A DNA stretch of 22,281 nucleotides from Saprospiraceae bacterium (GCA_021739805.1 JAIPBB010000035.1:1-22281); one strand, 5' to 3'; counted from the first letter of the stretch, positions 1 to 7,728 are shown. Made by a program: numbers and translations. Notes: generated by a model not told the origin, from the sequence alone.

Positions 1-99
1 GCCAATATTACTGTATAAGCATTAATCTTATTGCTAACAAGTTGATCTCCACCAGAGCTTGCTTCCTCTTCAGATTAACGCCGGAATATTACAAATTAA

Positions 100-249
100 T
101 TTTTAATTTTCTACCAACCATTTTTGCACACATTACCAAATGATTGGGATGGCGAAAATCGCTCAGATGGAGTTTATTATTATGTTCTAAGAATTGATGA
201 TGGTGAAGGAAGTGAATTTAGTGGAACAATTACGATAATGAGGGAGTAA
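100..249 (+). pseudogene. 3' remnant of a gene with a gliding-motility-type (CHU_C / type B sorting) C-terminal domain
   Basis: Reading to the TAA at 247-249, codons from 139 give NDWDGENRSDGVYYYVLRID and then end in GTITIMRE. The NDWDG...DGVYYYVL pattern is the last part of the CHU_C domain that sends proteins through the type IX secretion system; the large protein at 2796-5387 carries the same domain intact (INWDGKN, then DGVYFYV). Upstream the frame hits a stop at 97-99. The normal preceding parts of the domain (FTPNGDG..ND, IFNRWG) are not readable in 1-96 in any frame on the + strand. This is therefore a broken gene end, or a gene with a frameshift or assembly junction near position 100. 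The gene body would lie left of the window. Confidence 0.6.
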
Positions 250-250
250 T

Positions 251-397
251 CTCGTTTCTCGTAACTGGTTGCACGTTTCTCGTAACTGGTTGCTCGTATC
301 TCGTTTCTCGTAACTGAAATTCATAATTTACTTACTGAACACCAAACACTGATTACCGAACACCGATCACCGATCACCGAACACCGATTACCGCCTA
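251..397. repeat. Heptamer array: 21 phased 7-bp units between the CHU_C remnant and ribE
   Basis: From 251 the sequence divides into consecutive 7-bp units with no slip for 147 bp. The first ten are of type ctcgttt, ctcgtaa, ctggttg, with a 21-bp higher-order repeat (copies of cgtttctcgtaactggttgc at 253-272 and 274-293). After three irregular units (321-341) come ccaaaca, ctgatta, ccgaaca, ccgatca, ccgatca, ccgaaca, ccgatta and ccgccta. The array starts just after the stop of the left gene (247-249), and its last unit contains the ribE stop (395-397, complement strand), so it fills the whole convergent spacer. No ORF or terminator stem explains it. Confidence 0.8.
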
Positions 398-1006
398 CTT
401 TTTCTGCTCATCCATATAAAGCTTCAATAGCTTTGCTACATATTTTCCAAATACATCAAATTCAATGTTAATAACAGTTCCTTCTTTAAAATTGTGGAAA
501 TTTGTTACATCATAAGTATAAGGAATTATCGCAACAGAAAACATATTTGGCTCTGAATCAACAACAGTTAAACTTACTCCATTCACTGAAATAGAACCTT
601 TGCCAACAGTTATATTTCCCAAACTAGGGTCATATTCGAAATAGAATTTCCAGCTTCCATCGAATTTTTCAACTTTTCGGCAAATTGCTGTTTGGTCAAC
701 ATGTCCCTGGACAATATGCCCGTCGAAACGACCATCCATACTCATGCTTCTTTCCAGATTAACCTCATATCCAAGCTCCCAAATACCAAGACTGGATTTA
801 TCAAGAGTTTCCTGAATAGCAGTAACAATATATTGGTTTTTCTCAGGCATTACTTTCACAACAGTAAGGCAAACTCCGTCGTGCGACATACTTTGGTCAA
901 CCTTAAGTTCTTTTGCAATTGGTGTTTCTAAAGTGAAATGAATATTTGAACCTTCTTTTTCAATATTCACTACATTTGCCATTCCTTCAACTATTCCTGT
1001 AAACAT
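395..1006 (-). CDS. ribE: Riboflavin synthase, alpha subunit
   Basis: This enzyme catalyses the last step of riboflavin synthesis, the dismutation of two 6,7-dimethyl-8-ribityllumazines to riboflavin and the pyrimidinedione, in the cytosol as a trimer. The 203-aa length is typical. The protein starts with the diagnostic MFTGIVE and holds two lumazine-binding repeats: residues 1-95 with SHDGVCLTVV (41-50), and 96-190 with GHIVQGHVD (96-104) and GSISVNGVSLTVVD (137-150). The ATG at 1006 is fixed by the MFTGIVE motif. A promoter-like sequence lies about 40 nt upstream, and the gene is separated from the exported-protein gene by 186 bp containing a 34-bp palindrome, so it is probably transcribed alone. 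No FMN riboswitch is visible in the leader. No other rib genes are nearby. Confidence 0.96.
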   Translation of the reverse strand: MFTGIVEGMANVVNIEKEGSNIHFTLETPIAKELKVDQSMSHDGVCLTVVKVMPEKNQYIVTAIQETLDKSSLGIWELGYEVNLERSMSMDGRFDGHIVQGHVDQTAICRKVEKFDGSWKFYFEYDPSLGNITVGKGSISVNGVSLTVVDSEPNMFSVAIIPYTYDVTNFHNFKEGTVINIEFDVFGKYVAKLLKLYMDEQKK

Positions 1007-1047
1007 TTCTTATAATTTTTATTAATATTCTTGAAATTTTTGAGGGA

Positions 1048-1077
1048 CAAAAATACAATATTATTTATGTTTTCAAG
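1048..1077 (-). promoter_or_regulatory. Probable ribE promoter
   Basis: On the - strand TATTTTTG (1055-1048) matches the Bacteroidota -7 consensus TAnnTTTG exactly. CTTG (1077-1074), 18 nt upstream, matches three of four bases of the -33 TTTG. The predicted transcript would have a leader of roughly 35 nt before the ATG at 1006. Sequence match only. Confidence 0.45.
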
Positions 1078-1115
1078 ATAGATTACTCTAATTTAGATGA
1101 GATTTTAATGGAATA

Positions 1116-1149
1116 AACCCTACGAGGGTTTTAAAACCCTCGTAGGGTT
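1116..1149. repeat. Perfect 34-bp palindrome
   Basis: The arm aaccctacgagggtttt (1116-1132) is followed directly by its exact reverse complement (1133-1149), with no loop. It lies 44 bp past the stop of the exported protein (1193) and about 110 bp upstream of ribE. It could form the stem of a terminator, but no T-run of normal length follows on either strand. It looks more like a dispersed intergenic palindrome (REP-like); genome-wide copies cannot be tested here. Confidence 0.75.
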
Positions 1150-1192
1150 ATCTTAGACCGATGACTCAATTCATCGAATGAATACATGGTTA

Positions 1193-2722
1193 TTACATTT
1201 TAATAAACTTCCCAGAATAAGGTTTTCCAATAGATTTAGTAGGAATAATTTGAAAATAATAAATGCCTGATTTTAAATCTCTGATGTTTAAAGTTTTAGT
1301 TTGATAGTTAGTGGTAATGCTCTCTTTCTTTACTTTAATACCAACTGCATTATAAATCACAATATCTATTGCTTGACCTTGTTTGAAATCATAAAAATCA
1401 AAAATAATTTCCTCACTTGCCGGATTAGGATAGATTAATAATTCATGATTACTAATTACTAATTCATTAATGCCGATTGTATGACATCCCTGAGTATCAC
1501 AACCAAAACTATCAACTTTTAAAACCCACATGCTTTGTGGAACAGTATATCCACCAACTTGGCCACAAGCAATAAATCCATTATCTTTTGTTGGATAAAC
1601 ATCATATAGGTAATTTTGATCCGATTGATTGTTGATTTTATAATAATTTCTGAACCAAATACTATCTCCATCGGCTCCAATTTTTAATAACCATCCCCAA
1701 CTAAAAGCTGTAGTGTCAGGATCATGAGAACCAACTGCTATAATGCTTCCATACTCTAGAGTTCGAATATTTCTTATCTGGTTAACCTTCCTTATTCCTG
1801 CATATTCTTTATTGAAAATTATGCTTCCATTTGTATCCAATTTGATAATATTAATTTTGGCTTCAGAAACTTCAACAGTATATGCAGAGTGAGCATATAT
1901 TGTTCCAACTATATACTTACCATCTTTTGCATTATCAACTATACAATAAGTGTCATTAAATGCACTTCCGAAAATTTTACGCCATTTTTCATTACCCTGA
2001 CTATCGGTATTAATTACTAATCCATTATATGAATGGTAAACTCCAGGAATATAACCTCCTGCACCTATTAAAAAGCCTTTATCAGAAGTTTGAATTACAC
2101 TCCAGCCTCTGTCTGCTCCAATATAATTATAGGTTTTTTGCCATTCTTTATTACCTAAACTATCAGTTTTTAATAACAAAATATCAGTATTATATTGACC
2201 AGCACCTCTTATTTCTCCAACTAAAACAAATCCTTTATCTAATGTTTGCTTACATTGTGAAAAGCTTTGATAATTACTACCTGGACCAAAAGAGTCGGTA
2301 TGTTCTTTCTGCCAAATAACATTTAATTGTTTATCAAACTTTAATAAAATCCCATATGTTTTGCTTGAATCTTCAATGGCTCCGGTAACTGCATAACAAC
2401 TATCATTTGTTTTAATAAATGAACCATGAGCACCGGCATAATAATTTAAACTATCCTTCCCAACTTTTTTGTATTCAAGTGTATCTCCGTGTTTATCCAG
2501 TTTTAATAGTATAATATTAAGATTATTAGTTGAACTATCAATTGCATGTCCGACAATAATATAGCCTGAATCAGTTTCTATTATATGCTTTGCTAAACTT
2601 CCTGTATTATAAATGTCGAATATTTTACTAAAATATGTTGATTGAGCAGATGTACTTAAAGTGAATAGAATCTGAATAAAAGAAATCAATATTAAGATTT
2701 GAAAATATTTTCTAGGATTCAT
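1193..2722 (-). CDS. Secreted beta-propeller-like protein with type A (Por) type IX sorting domain
   Basis: This 509-aa protein has a signal peptide: a basic start (MNPRKY), a hydrophobic stretch to about residue 24 and a likely cut after STSAQ. The body has seven repeats of about 50 residues, each with a G-F/Y-I-x-x-G strand followed by LLKxDxxGxxxWxK (for example KGFVLVGEI, then LLLKTDSLGNKEWQK). That number suits a seven-bladed propeller. The last 80 residues form a Por secretion tail: LLIYPNPASEEIIFDF, then GIYYFQI and a basic end. It is exported to the surface or medium by the type IX system; its ligand or substrate is unknown. It follows the larger exported protein on the same strand with a 73-bp gap that contains a hairpin. 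I do not recognise a specific function. Confidence 0.85.
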   Translation of the reverse strand: MNPRKYFQILILISFIQILFTLSTSAQSTYFSKIFDIYNTGSLAKHIIETDSGYIIVGHAIDSSTNNLNIILLKLDKHGDTLEYKKVGKDSLNYYAGAHGSFIKTNDSCYAVTGAIEDSSKTYGILLKFDKQLNVIWQKEHTDSFGPGSNYQSFSQCKQTLDKGFVLVGEIRGAGQYNTDILLLKTDSLGNKEWQKTYNYIGADRGWSVIQTSDKGFLIGAGGYIPGVYHSYNGLVINTDSQGNEKWRKIFGSAFNDTYCIVDNAKDGKYIVGTIYAHSAYTVEVSEAKINIIKLDTNGSIIFNKEYAGIRKVNQIRNIRTLEYGSIIAVGSHDPDTTAFSWGWLLKIGADGDSIWFRNYYKINNQSDQNYLYDVYPTKDNGFIACGQVGGYTVPQSMWVLKVDSFGCDTQGCHTIGINELVISNHELLIYPNPASEEIIFDFYDFKQGQAIDIVIYNAVGIKVKKESITTNYQTKTLNIRDLKSGIYYFQIIPTKSIGKPYSGKFIKM

Positions 2723-2736
2723 GATTAAAAGTATAA

Positions 2737-2762
2737 AGCCCGACAGGATTTCCTGTCGGGCT
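2737..2762. terminator. 12-bp-arm hairpin between the two exported-protein genes
   Basis: The arms agcccgacagga (2737-2748) and tcctgtcgggct (2751-2762) are perfect complements around a 2-nt loop. The hairpin follows the stop of the 863-aa protein (2796) by 33 bp and ends 14 bp before the ATG of the next gene (2722). Read on the - strand it is followed by a mixed T-rich stretch rather than a clean T-run, so it is a weak terminator at best. It may instead be a dispersed palindrome or affect translation of the downstream gene. Confidence 0.55.
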
Positions 2763-2795
2763 AAGTTAATAAAATTTAGTTAGAGATAGATAATT

Positions 2796-5387
2796 TTAAT
2801 GCCCATAAACATGAACAAAACCTTTAATAGTTCTCTTAACCAGTCCTTCCAAACGAATTTCAAAAACATCACAAACGTAGAAATAAACTCCATCAGGAAC
2901 AATATTATGAGAGTCTTTGTTTTTCCCGTCCCAATTGATATCAGGGTCGTTGGATACGAAAACTATATTTCCCCAACGGTTAAAAATTTGTAAATCGATA
3001 TGGTCAACAAAATTATAGGGAAAAGGAATGAAAAAGTCGTTATAGCCATCGCCATTTGGTGTGAAAACATTTGGGAGTGAATAAAGGTCGCAACTGTCGA
3101 TATCAACGCAAACAACATTGCTGAAAACACTTTTATTATCAAATGAATCAACAGCAACTACTGAATAACAGCCTGCAATTGATTTTAAGCCTGAGTGAAT
3201 ATAAACTGTATCGTTTGGATTGCTAATTATTGTAATAATAGTAAAATCTCCATTTGTTTGGGATGAGTAATAAACTTCGTATTTCACAACATCATCAGCA
3301 CATGAATTATTTGGATTATTCCATGTTAAAGTGTTTTCTATATTCAGACAATCGGTTCGAACACTTAGCTTTGGAGCACATGGTGCTTCCATGTCGATAG
3401 GTTTTGCACAGCTTATTTGCGAATAATTAATAATAGGATTTATTATTCCGGAGGCAGTGTATTTTCCTGTTGATTTTACTTTATAACAATAATCTTCGCC
3501 ATTAATTAAATTAGAATCCACAAATTCAGTATTTGTTGTCCATCCAATAGAATCAAAAAGCGTGGTAACTGGATTTAATTTATAAATAGTGTATTCACTA
3601 TTTGTCCATGGCACATCATGATACCACGATAAAGTGAGTTTATTGTCGCTGGGAATTAATGAAAGAAACACTGAAGATGCAATATGTGTTGAACCCACAA
3701 ACACACGCATATTAGTAGGATTGCTATAAAAATCAATTCTATAAAAATAAGGATAATTTAAAGTGTTTAAGAAAGTATCAACATAAGTAGTGTCATTAAT
3801 ACTGCTAAGTGAATCTATTAAAACATAGTTTGGATTTGCCATTCCTTCAGAACGATAAATCAAATATTTATAAGGTCCGGGAAGTTGTAAACTGTCAAAT
3901 TCTGTTGGTTTTGACCATGCAATATAGGCAGAGCCTGTAGTGTTATCAGTTGTGTTTATACTAACATTTGTAATTATTGGAACATCTTTTATCAGTGTTG
4001 CACAGGCTTCAAGCGAAGCATAACTTTTAGCTCCATCAGGATAGTGTGCTACAACCATATAGCAGTAATCCACTCCATGAATCAAGCCTTTTCCATTTTC
4101 ATTATCAATATAAACAGTGTCGTTAATATCCTGACCTTTATAAATTAACGAATATCCGGTGTAAGCAGGAACACCTGTTTCACAATGATCCGGGAAAAAG
4201 CCAAAAAACCCGTTACGTCTATAAATTTCATAGCCTAAAGCATTGGTGCATACGCTTTTATTCCACTTGAGATTAATCGAATTTCCCAAAGGAGTGGCAG
4301 TAAGATTTTTAGGAGATGGACCAACAACCAAAATATTGACTGTTTCAATATCAACAAGATTTACAGGGGTTCCATGGCCATCATCGGTTGCTTTAAAAGT
4401 AAGAGTATAAGGATATTTTTGAACATGAGCACATGTTGTTTGCCAACTAAAAACCGATGAAACATAAGCTTTTCCAATAACAGGTTGAACAAATGTTGCA
4501 GGATTACTTGTTTGCATCAATGGTCCCCCAGTGCCTGTAAGAGTGATATAATCATTGTTAATATCAGTAGCAGAAACCTGAAATTGAATTGATGTACCTG
4601 CTTCAATACAAGTATCAAGAATCTCTGCAATAACCGGAGGGTCATTATTGCATTGGACAACATTAATTTGCATATCACGCAAAACTGAGCCAATTTTCTG
4701 GCCATTTCTCCATTCTTCAATAAGAATAGCAACATTATATTCACCTGAAACAACAGGACTATCCCAAAGCAAATCGCCTGTAGTTGCATTTATTAAAAAG
4801 GAATTACTGGTGGCAGGGTAGGAATAAGTCCCAATAGAAGTACCATTTGCACCTTTGCAAGGAATTAGCCTATAAGAAAGACTATCTCCATCTTTATCAT
4901 AAGCACCAGGATTATGAATGTAGGGCTTATGAAGACAGGCATTGTCAATTGGAGGGACAAGCAAAACAGGAGAGCTATTGGGAACCATAAAGGCATTAAT
5001 AGTCAAAAAAGTCTCAATATAAAATGCGATATTTACTGAACCCGGGATATTTACAACTCCTCCATTACGATTTGGGTCTTCCAACGAAATTCTAAAAGTG
5101 CCGGTTCCTAAATAAGTATGATATCCTATATAAACATTTTTTCGCATTACACTTGATAAGTCAGTGTAATAGTTTCGTGGAATTGTGTCAGATGTTCCAT
5201 CTCCCCAAAATAATTCAAGTTCAGGACGATCGGCCGGGCTGGGTTTATATGTGTAAGTAACCAGGGTGAATTTGTAAGTTAAATTTTGAATATGCTCATA
5301 TGTAATTTCTCCGGCACGATTATGAGTTGCTATTGCCTGAAGCAAAGCAAATAGAATAAACGAAATTGAAAGTAAAAGTTTCTTCAT
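2796..5387 (-). CDS. Large exported multi-domain protein with CHU_C (gliding-motility-associated) C-terminal domain
   Basis: This 863-aa protein has a clear signal peptide (MKKLLLSISFILFALLQAIA) and a mature start THNRAGEITYEHI, common in Bacteroidota cell-surface proteins of this class. An N-terminal beta-rich region runs to about 250. Cadherin/Ig-like segments follow around 250-355 (VSATDINNDYITLTG). Then come several fibronectin type III-like modules at roughly 355-765, each with an I-x-Y strand and WxxP/WN elements. The C-terminus is a CHU_C domain: LPNVFTPNGDGYNDFF, IFNRWGNIVF, WDGKN, DGVYFYV. This marks it as type IX cargo attached to or released from the surface. The likely role is adhesion or motility; no enzyme motif was found. 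It is upstream of a second type IX cargo gene in the same direction. The start is fixed by the signal peptide. Confidence 0.87.
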   Translation of the reverse strand: MKKLLLSISFILFALLQAIATHNRAGEITYEHIQNLTYKFTLVTYTYKPSPADRPELELFWGDGTSDTIPRNYYTDLSSVMRKNVYIGYHTYLGTGTFRISLEDPNRNGGVVNIPGSVNIAFYIETFLTINAFMVPNSSPVLLVPPIDNACLHKPYIHNPGAYDKDGDSLSYRLIPCKGANGTSIGTYSYPATSNSFLINATTGDLLWDSPVVSGEYNVAILIEEWRNGQKIGSVLRDMQINVVQCNNDPPVIAEILDTCIEAGTSIQFQVSATDINNDYITLTGTGGPLMQTSNPATFVQPVIGKAYVSSVFSWQTTCAHVQKYPYTLTFKATDDGHGTPVNLVDIETVNILVVGPSPKNLTATPLGNSINLKWNKSVCTNALGYEIYRRNGFFGFFPDHCETGVPAYTGYSLIYKGQDINDTVYIDNENGKGLIHGVDYCYMVVAHYPDGAKSYASLEACATLIKDVPIITNVSINTTDNTTGSAYIAWSKPTEFDSLQLPGPYKYLIYRSEGMANPNYVLIDSLSSINDTTYVDTFLNTLNYPYFYRIDFYSNPTNMRVFVGSTHIASSVFLSLIPSDNKLTLSWYHDVPWTNSEYTIYKLNPVTTLFDSIGWTTNTEFVDSNLINGEDYCYKVKSTGKYTASGIINPIINYSQISCAKPIDMEAPCAPKLSVRTDCLNIENTLTWNNPNNSCADDVVKYEVYYSSQTNGDFTIITIISNPNDTVYIHSGLKSIAGCYSVVAVDSFDNKSVFSNVVCVDIDSCDLYSLPNVFTPNGDGYNDFFIPFPYNFVDHIDLQIFNRWGNIVFVSNDPDINWDGKNKDSHNIVPDGVYFYVCDVFEIRLEGLVKRTIKGFVHVYGH

Positions 5388-5413
5388 TCTAAACTCAAAT
5401 TTTTTCTTATTTA

Positions 5414-5421
5414 CAAAGTTA
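5414..5421 (-). promoter_or_regulatory. Possible -7 element for the large exported protein
   Basis: TAACTTTG on the - strand (5421-5414) matches TAnnTTTG and lies 26 nt upstream of the ATG at 5387, a normal distance. No good TTTG is found at -33, so this is a weak call. Confidence 0.3.
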
Positions 5422-5652
5422 ACTATTTCCTGATGATAAACTGAAAATTATAGATAATATTGCTAATTTCAGCTTTGATTATCTGCAAAAATAGTGCCTT
5501 TATAATTAGGAAAGGATGTAATGCGATAAAGGTTTAATGATAGAATGATGTGGGGATATTCAGTAAATAGCCAATATTTTAATAAATGAGTATAAGCAAA
5601 GACAATATTATGATTTGCCAAAATAGGAATTGTTGACTATAGCTAATATTAA

Positions 5653-5949
5653 TTAGTATTTAAATTTATTAGCCACTCCTTTAAATACAGGATTATTTAT
5701 TTTATACGTATTATTATCTTTATTAATCAAATCTTTCTTCATCAAGGATTTTAATGAAATTGTTAAAGTGGAGCTTGCCGGTAAATGGTAGTTTTTTTTA
5801 GTTTCGGTCGAATAAAGCTCTGTTTTACTATTAGAACAGGCAATCGCAATTAATGTTTTTCGCTGTTTTCCAATTAACTGGTCAAAGATATTTTGAAAGA
5901 GAATTGTTTGGTTAAAAAGATCTTTTTCAGAAATCTTATCAATACTCAT
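5653..5949 (-). CDS. Surviving open frame: C-terminal winged-helix part of a broken AAA ATPase
   Basis: This 98-codon open frame starts at an ATG (MSIDKISEKDLF). The segment FDQLIGKQRKTLIAIA, then a helix-turn-helix-like stretch (LPASSTLTISLKSLMKKDLI) and YKINNPVFKGVANKF, matches the winged-helix tail of archaeal-type P-loop ATPases (ATPase_2 / COG1672 type). It is not a whole protein: the Walker motifs and most of the ATPase fold are missing, and the first residues continue in frame from upstream coding sequence past one TAA (5962-5964). It may still be translated, but most likely it is the tail of a pseudogene. The family assignment comes from remembered motif patterns. Confidence 0.5.
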   Translation of the reverse strand: MSIDKISEKDLFNQTILFQNIFDQLIGKQRKTLIAIACSNSKTELYSTETKKNYHLPASSTLTISLKSLMKKDLINKDNNTYKINNPVFKGVANKFKY

Positions 5950-6084
5950 TTTAATAGCATATTAGTAAAAAGGCAAATTAACTTCTGAAAAAATATTTTT
6001 CATAAGCGATTGCTTACTCCCTAAAAATACATAGGATACATTCTCATGATTTTGAAATGCAGGTGCATCCAATTTATTAAATAC
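5653..6084 (-). pseudogene. Degraded archaeal-type AAA ATPase gene
   Basis: In the same - strand frame as the 98-codon tail, the sequence upstream still encodes a conserved ATPase piece: VFNKLDAPAFQNHE and NVSYVFLGSKQSLM (6042-6001), then NLPFY, an in-frame TAA (5964-5962), then YAIKMSIDKISEKDLF. NVSYxFLGSK...PFY is the segment after Walker B in this family. The stop replaces one residue, and after SEKDLF about 40 or more residues usual for the family appear to be missing before the winged-helix tail. Further upstream (about 6085-6170) the frame is disrupted, and no Walker A motif is found before the queA stop at 6207. So there is a 5' truncation, a nonsense codon and probably an internal deletion. 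Intact members of 350-450 aa are frequent in Bacteroidota. Confidence 0.65.
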
Positions 6085-6206
6085 ATATAGTAAATATAAG
6101 TGTTTTGATTGTTGCTTGCAAATATGTTTTTGAAATTTTGCATAAAATCAATTAGTCTTTCTAAAGAATAGAAATTAAACCTGAAAATCAAGACAATACT
6201 TAAACT

Positions 6207-7415
6207 TTACCTTCTAAAAAACAAACAACTATCCCCATAGCTTAAAAATCGAAAATCATTTTTCATGCTATAGTTATAAACATTTCGCCATGAATTTCCA
6301 ATGAATGCAGCAACAAGAAGTAATAGTGTGCTTTTTGGCTGATGGAAATTTGTAATTAGAACATTAGCAATTTTGAATTCATAGCCGGGAGCGATTAAAA
6401 GTTGGGTTTTTCCGTGAATTGTGTCAATGCTTTTTCTATCCATAAATTCCAACACATTATTTAAAGAGTCAAGAACGGGAATATGTGATTCTAAATTTTG
6501 ATAAGGCTCCCATTGTTTAATATCAAAGTCTGCATTTTTATTTGAGTCAAGTTTCACTCCAAACCAATAAAGACTTTCCAATGTTCTTAAAGTTGTTGTC
6601 CCCACAGAAATAATATTTCCATTGAGATTTTCAATAAGATTTTGGATGTTAACTTTGCTAATAAAAATTTGCTCTGTGTGCATTTCATGCTCCAGCATTG
6701 AGCCTGCAATTACAGGTTTGAAAGTTCCTGCACCAACATGAAGAGTCACATTATCAATTTGGATTCCTTTGCTTTTTATTTCCTTAAAAACTTTATCTGT
6801 GAAATGTAATCCTGCTGTTGGTGCAGCAACCGAGCCATTTGAGTTAGCATAAATTGTTTGGTAACGAATTTTATCGGCTTCAATCGCTTCCCTGTTCATA
6901 TATGGGGGCAAAGGAACAAGTCCGGTTTCCTCGAGAATATCTGAAAAACAAAGCTCAGAATTATTCCAGCTAAATTCAATTATGTGAGCATTTCCTTCAA
7001 TTGCTATCTTTTCTATATTTAATACACCTTTACTTATTTTTTTTCTTAAGATACCTTGTTTCCATTTTTTTGAATTTCCAACAAAACATTTCCATTTTAC
7101 AGGACTCTTCTCCTGAAAAGCCAACTGGAAATCATTTGTAGGTTCAATTGGTTCAAGACAAAATATTTCGATTTTAGCACCTGATTCCTTTTGAAAAACC
7201 ATTCTGGCTTGTATAACACGAGTTTCGTTAAGAACTAAAAGACTTTTTGCAGGCAGATGCTGGCTTATATTTTTAAAATTAGATTCTGATATTTCGTTAT
7301 TTTTATAAATAACTAATTTTGACTCATCTCTTTTATCCAAAGGGATTTTAGCTATTCGCTCTTCCGGCAATAAATAATCAAATTCAGAAATTGAAATATT
7401 TTCAGGATTTATCAT
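6207..7415 (-). CDS. queA: S-adenosylmethionine:tRNA ribosyltransferase-isomerase
   Basis: QueA transfers and isomerises the ribosyl group of AdoMet onto preQ1-modified tRNA (wobble G34), giving epoxyqueuosine. Typical motifs are present: FDYLLPEERIAKIPLDKRDESKL near the start (residues 13-35), LVLNETRVIQARM, GSVAAPTAGLHFT, VTLHVGAGTFKPV, and near the C-terminus TNFHQPKSTLLLLVAAF and FLSYGDSCLFF. At 402 aa it is longer than the roughly 350-aa enterobacterial form; the extra length lies in the middle (around residues 95-145, with WKCFVGNSKKWKQG) as in other Bacteroidota. It is divergent from the DUF1858 gene, with both promoters in a 106-bp spacer. No other queuosine genes are in the window. 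Confidence 0.95.
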   Translation of the reverse strand: MINPENISISEFDYLLPEERIAKIPLDKRDESKLVIYKNNEISESNFKNISQHLPAKSLLVLNETRVIQARMVFQKESGAKIEIFCLEPIEPTNDFQLAFQEKSPVKWKCFVGNSKKWKQGILRKKISKGVLNIEKIAIEGNAHIIEFSWNNSELCFSDILEETGLVPLPPYMNREAIEADKIRYQTIYANSNGSVAAPTAGLHFTDKVFKEIKSKGIQIDNVTLHVGAGTFKPVIAGSMLEHEMHTEQIFISKVNIQNLIENLNGNIISVGTTTLRTLESLYWFGVKLDSNKNADFDIKQWEPYQNLESHIPVLDSLNNVLEFMDRKSIDTIHGKTQLLIAPGYEFKIANVLITNFHQPKSTLLLLVAAFIGNSWRNVYNYSMKNDFRFLSYGDSCLFFRR

Positions 7416-7443
7416 TCTTTTTTAAAAATATTAGATAATTTTA

Positions 7444-7475
7444 CAAAATTACGTTATTCGTTTTAATACTTGAAA
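7444..7475 (-). promoter_or_regulatory. Probable queA promoter
   Basis: TAATTTTG (7451-7444) fits TAnnTTTG on the - strand. TTTC (7475-7472), 20 nt upstream, is one base off TTTG. The -7 element ends 28 nt from the queA ATG. Sequence match only. Confidence 0.42.
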
Positions 7476-7477
7476 TC

Positions 7478-7507
7478 TTTGATTTATTTGTTTAAATTTA
7501 GCTTTTG
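7478..7507 (+). promoter_or_regulatory. Possible promoter of the DUF1858-pssA pair
   Basis: TTTG at 7478-7481 is followed 17 nt later by TAGCTTTTG (7499-7507), which has one extra base compared with TAnnTTTG. It is 14 nt upstream of the ATG at 7522, giving a very short leader. It overlaps in place with the oppositely directed queA promoter. Weak call. Confidence 0.3.
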
Positions 7508-7521
7508 AAATTTTTAATAAA

Positions 7522-7728
7522 ATGGATGAAATCACAAAAGAAACAGGAATAAAAGATTTGCTGGAAGCTTATCCGGGCTTAATTAAATTCTTAAGAAAGC
7601 AAGGCATTGAATGTGTAGTTCATGGGGAGCCTGTATGGGGTACAATTGAAGAGATGACAACTAAGTTAGATTGGAGAGAAGAAGAAATTGATGAACTTAT
7701 TAAGGAATTAAATTATAGAGCCAAATAA
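7522..7728 (+). CDS. Small DUF1858-domain protein
   Basis: This 68-aa acidic cytosolic protein matches the DUF1858 pattern throughout: a start of type ITKxTxIxDLLExYPxLxxFL, then GIECVVHGEPVWGTIEEM, then a helical end EEEIDELIKELN. DUF1858 is often fused to or near redox or hybrid-cluster proteins; its function is unknown. In the relatives I recall, the central motif is CxxCGEP, with two cysteines fit for metal or redox chemistry. Here it is C31-V-V-H34-GEP, and C31 is the only cysteine. The TAA is followed at once by the ATG of pssA (0-nt gap), so the two genes are co-transcribed and probably translationally coupled. The link to phospholipid synthesis may be only positional. Confidence 0.75.
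   Translation: MDEITKETGIKDLLEAYPGLIKFLRKQGIECVVHGEPVWGTIEEMTTKLDWREEEIDELIKELNYRAK

Noticed and set aside
251..397. A CRISPR array as explanation of the regular repeats.
   Set aside because: Units are 7 bp with no spacers, there are no cas genes, and unit sequences vary.
4517..4789. Open frames in other phases inside the 863-aa gene and other large genes.
   Set aside because: They overlap genes with clear domain structure, lack motifs and start signals, and are shadows of the real frames.
6085..6180. A further ATPase-like piece in another frame upstream of the pseudogene.
   Set aside because: The reading (RLIDFMQNFKNIF) is too short and too general to assign; it was left out of the pseudogene limits.
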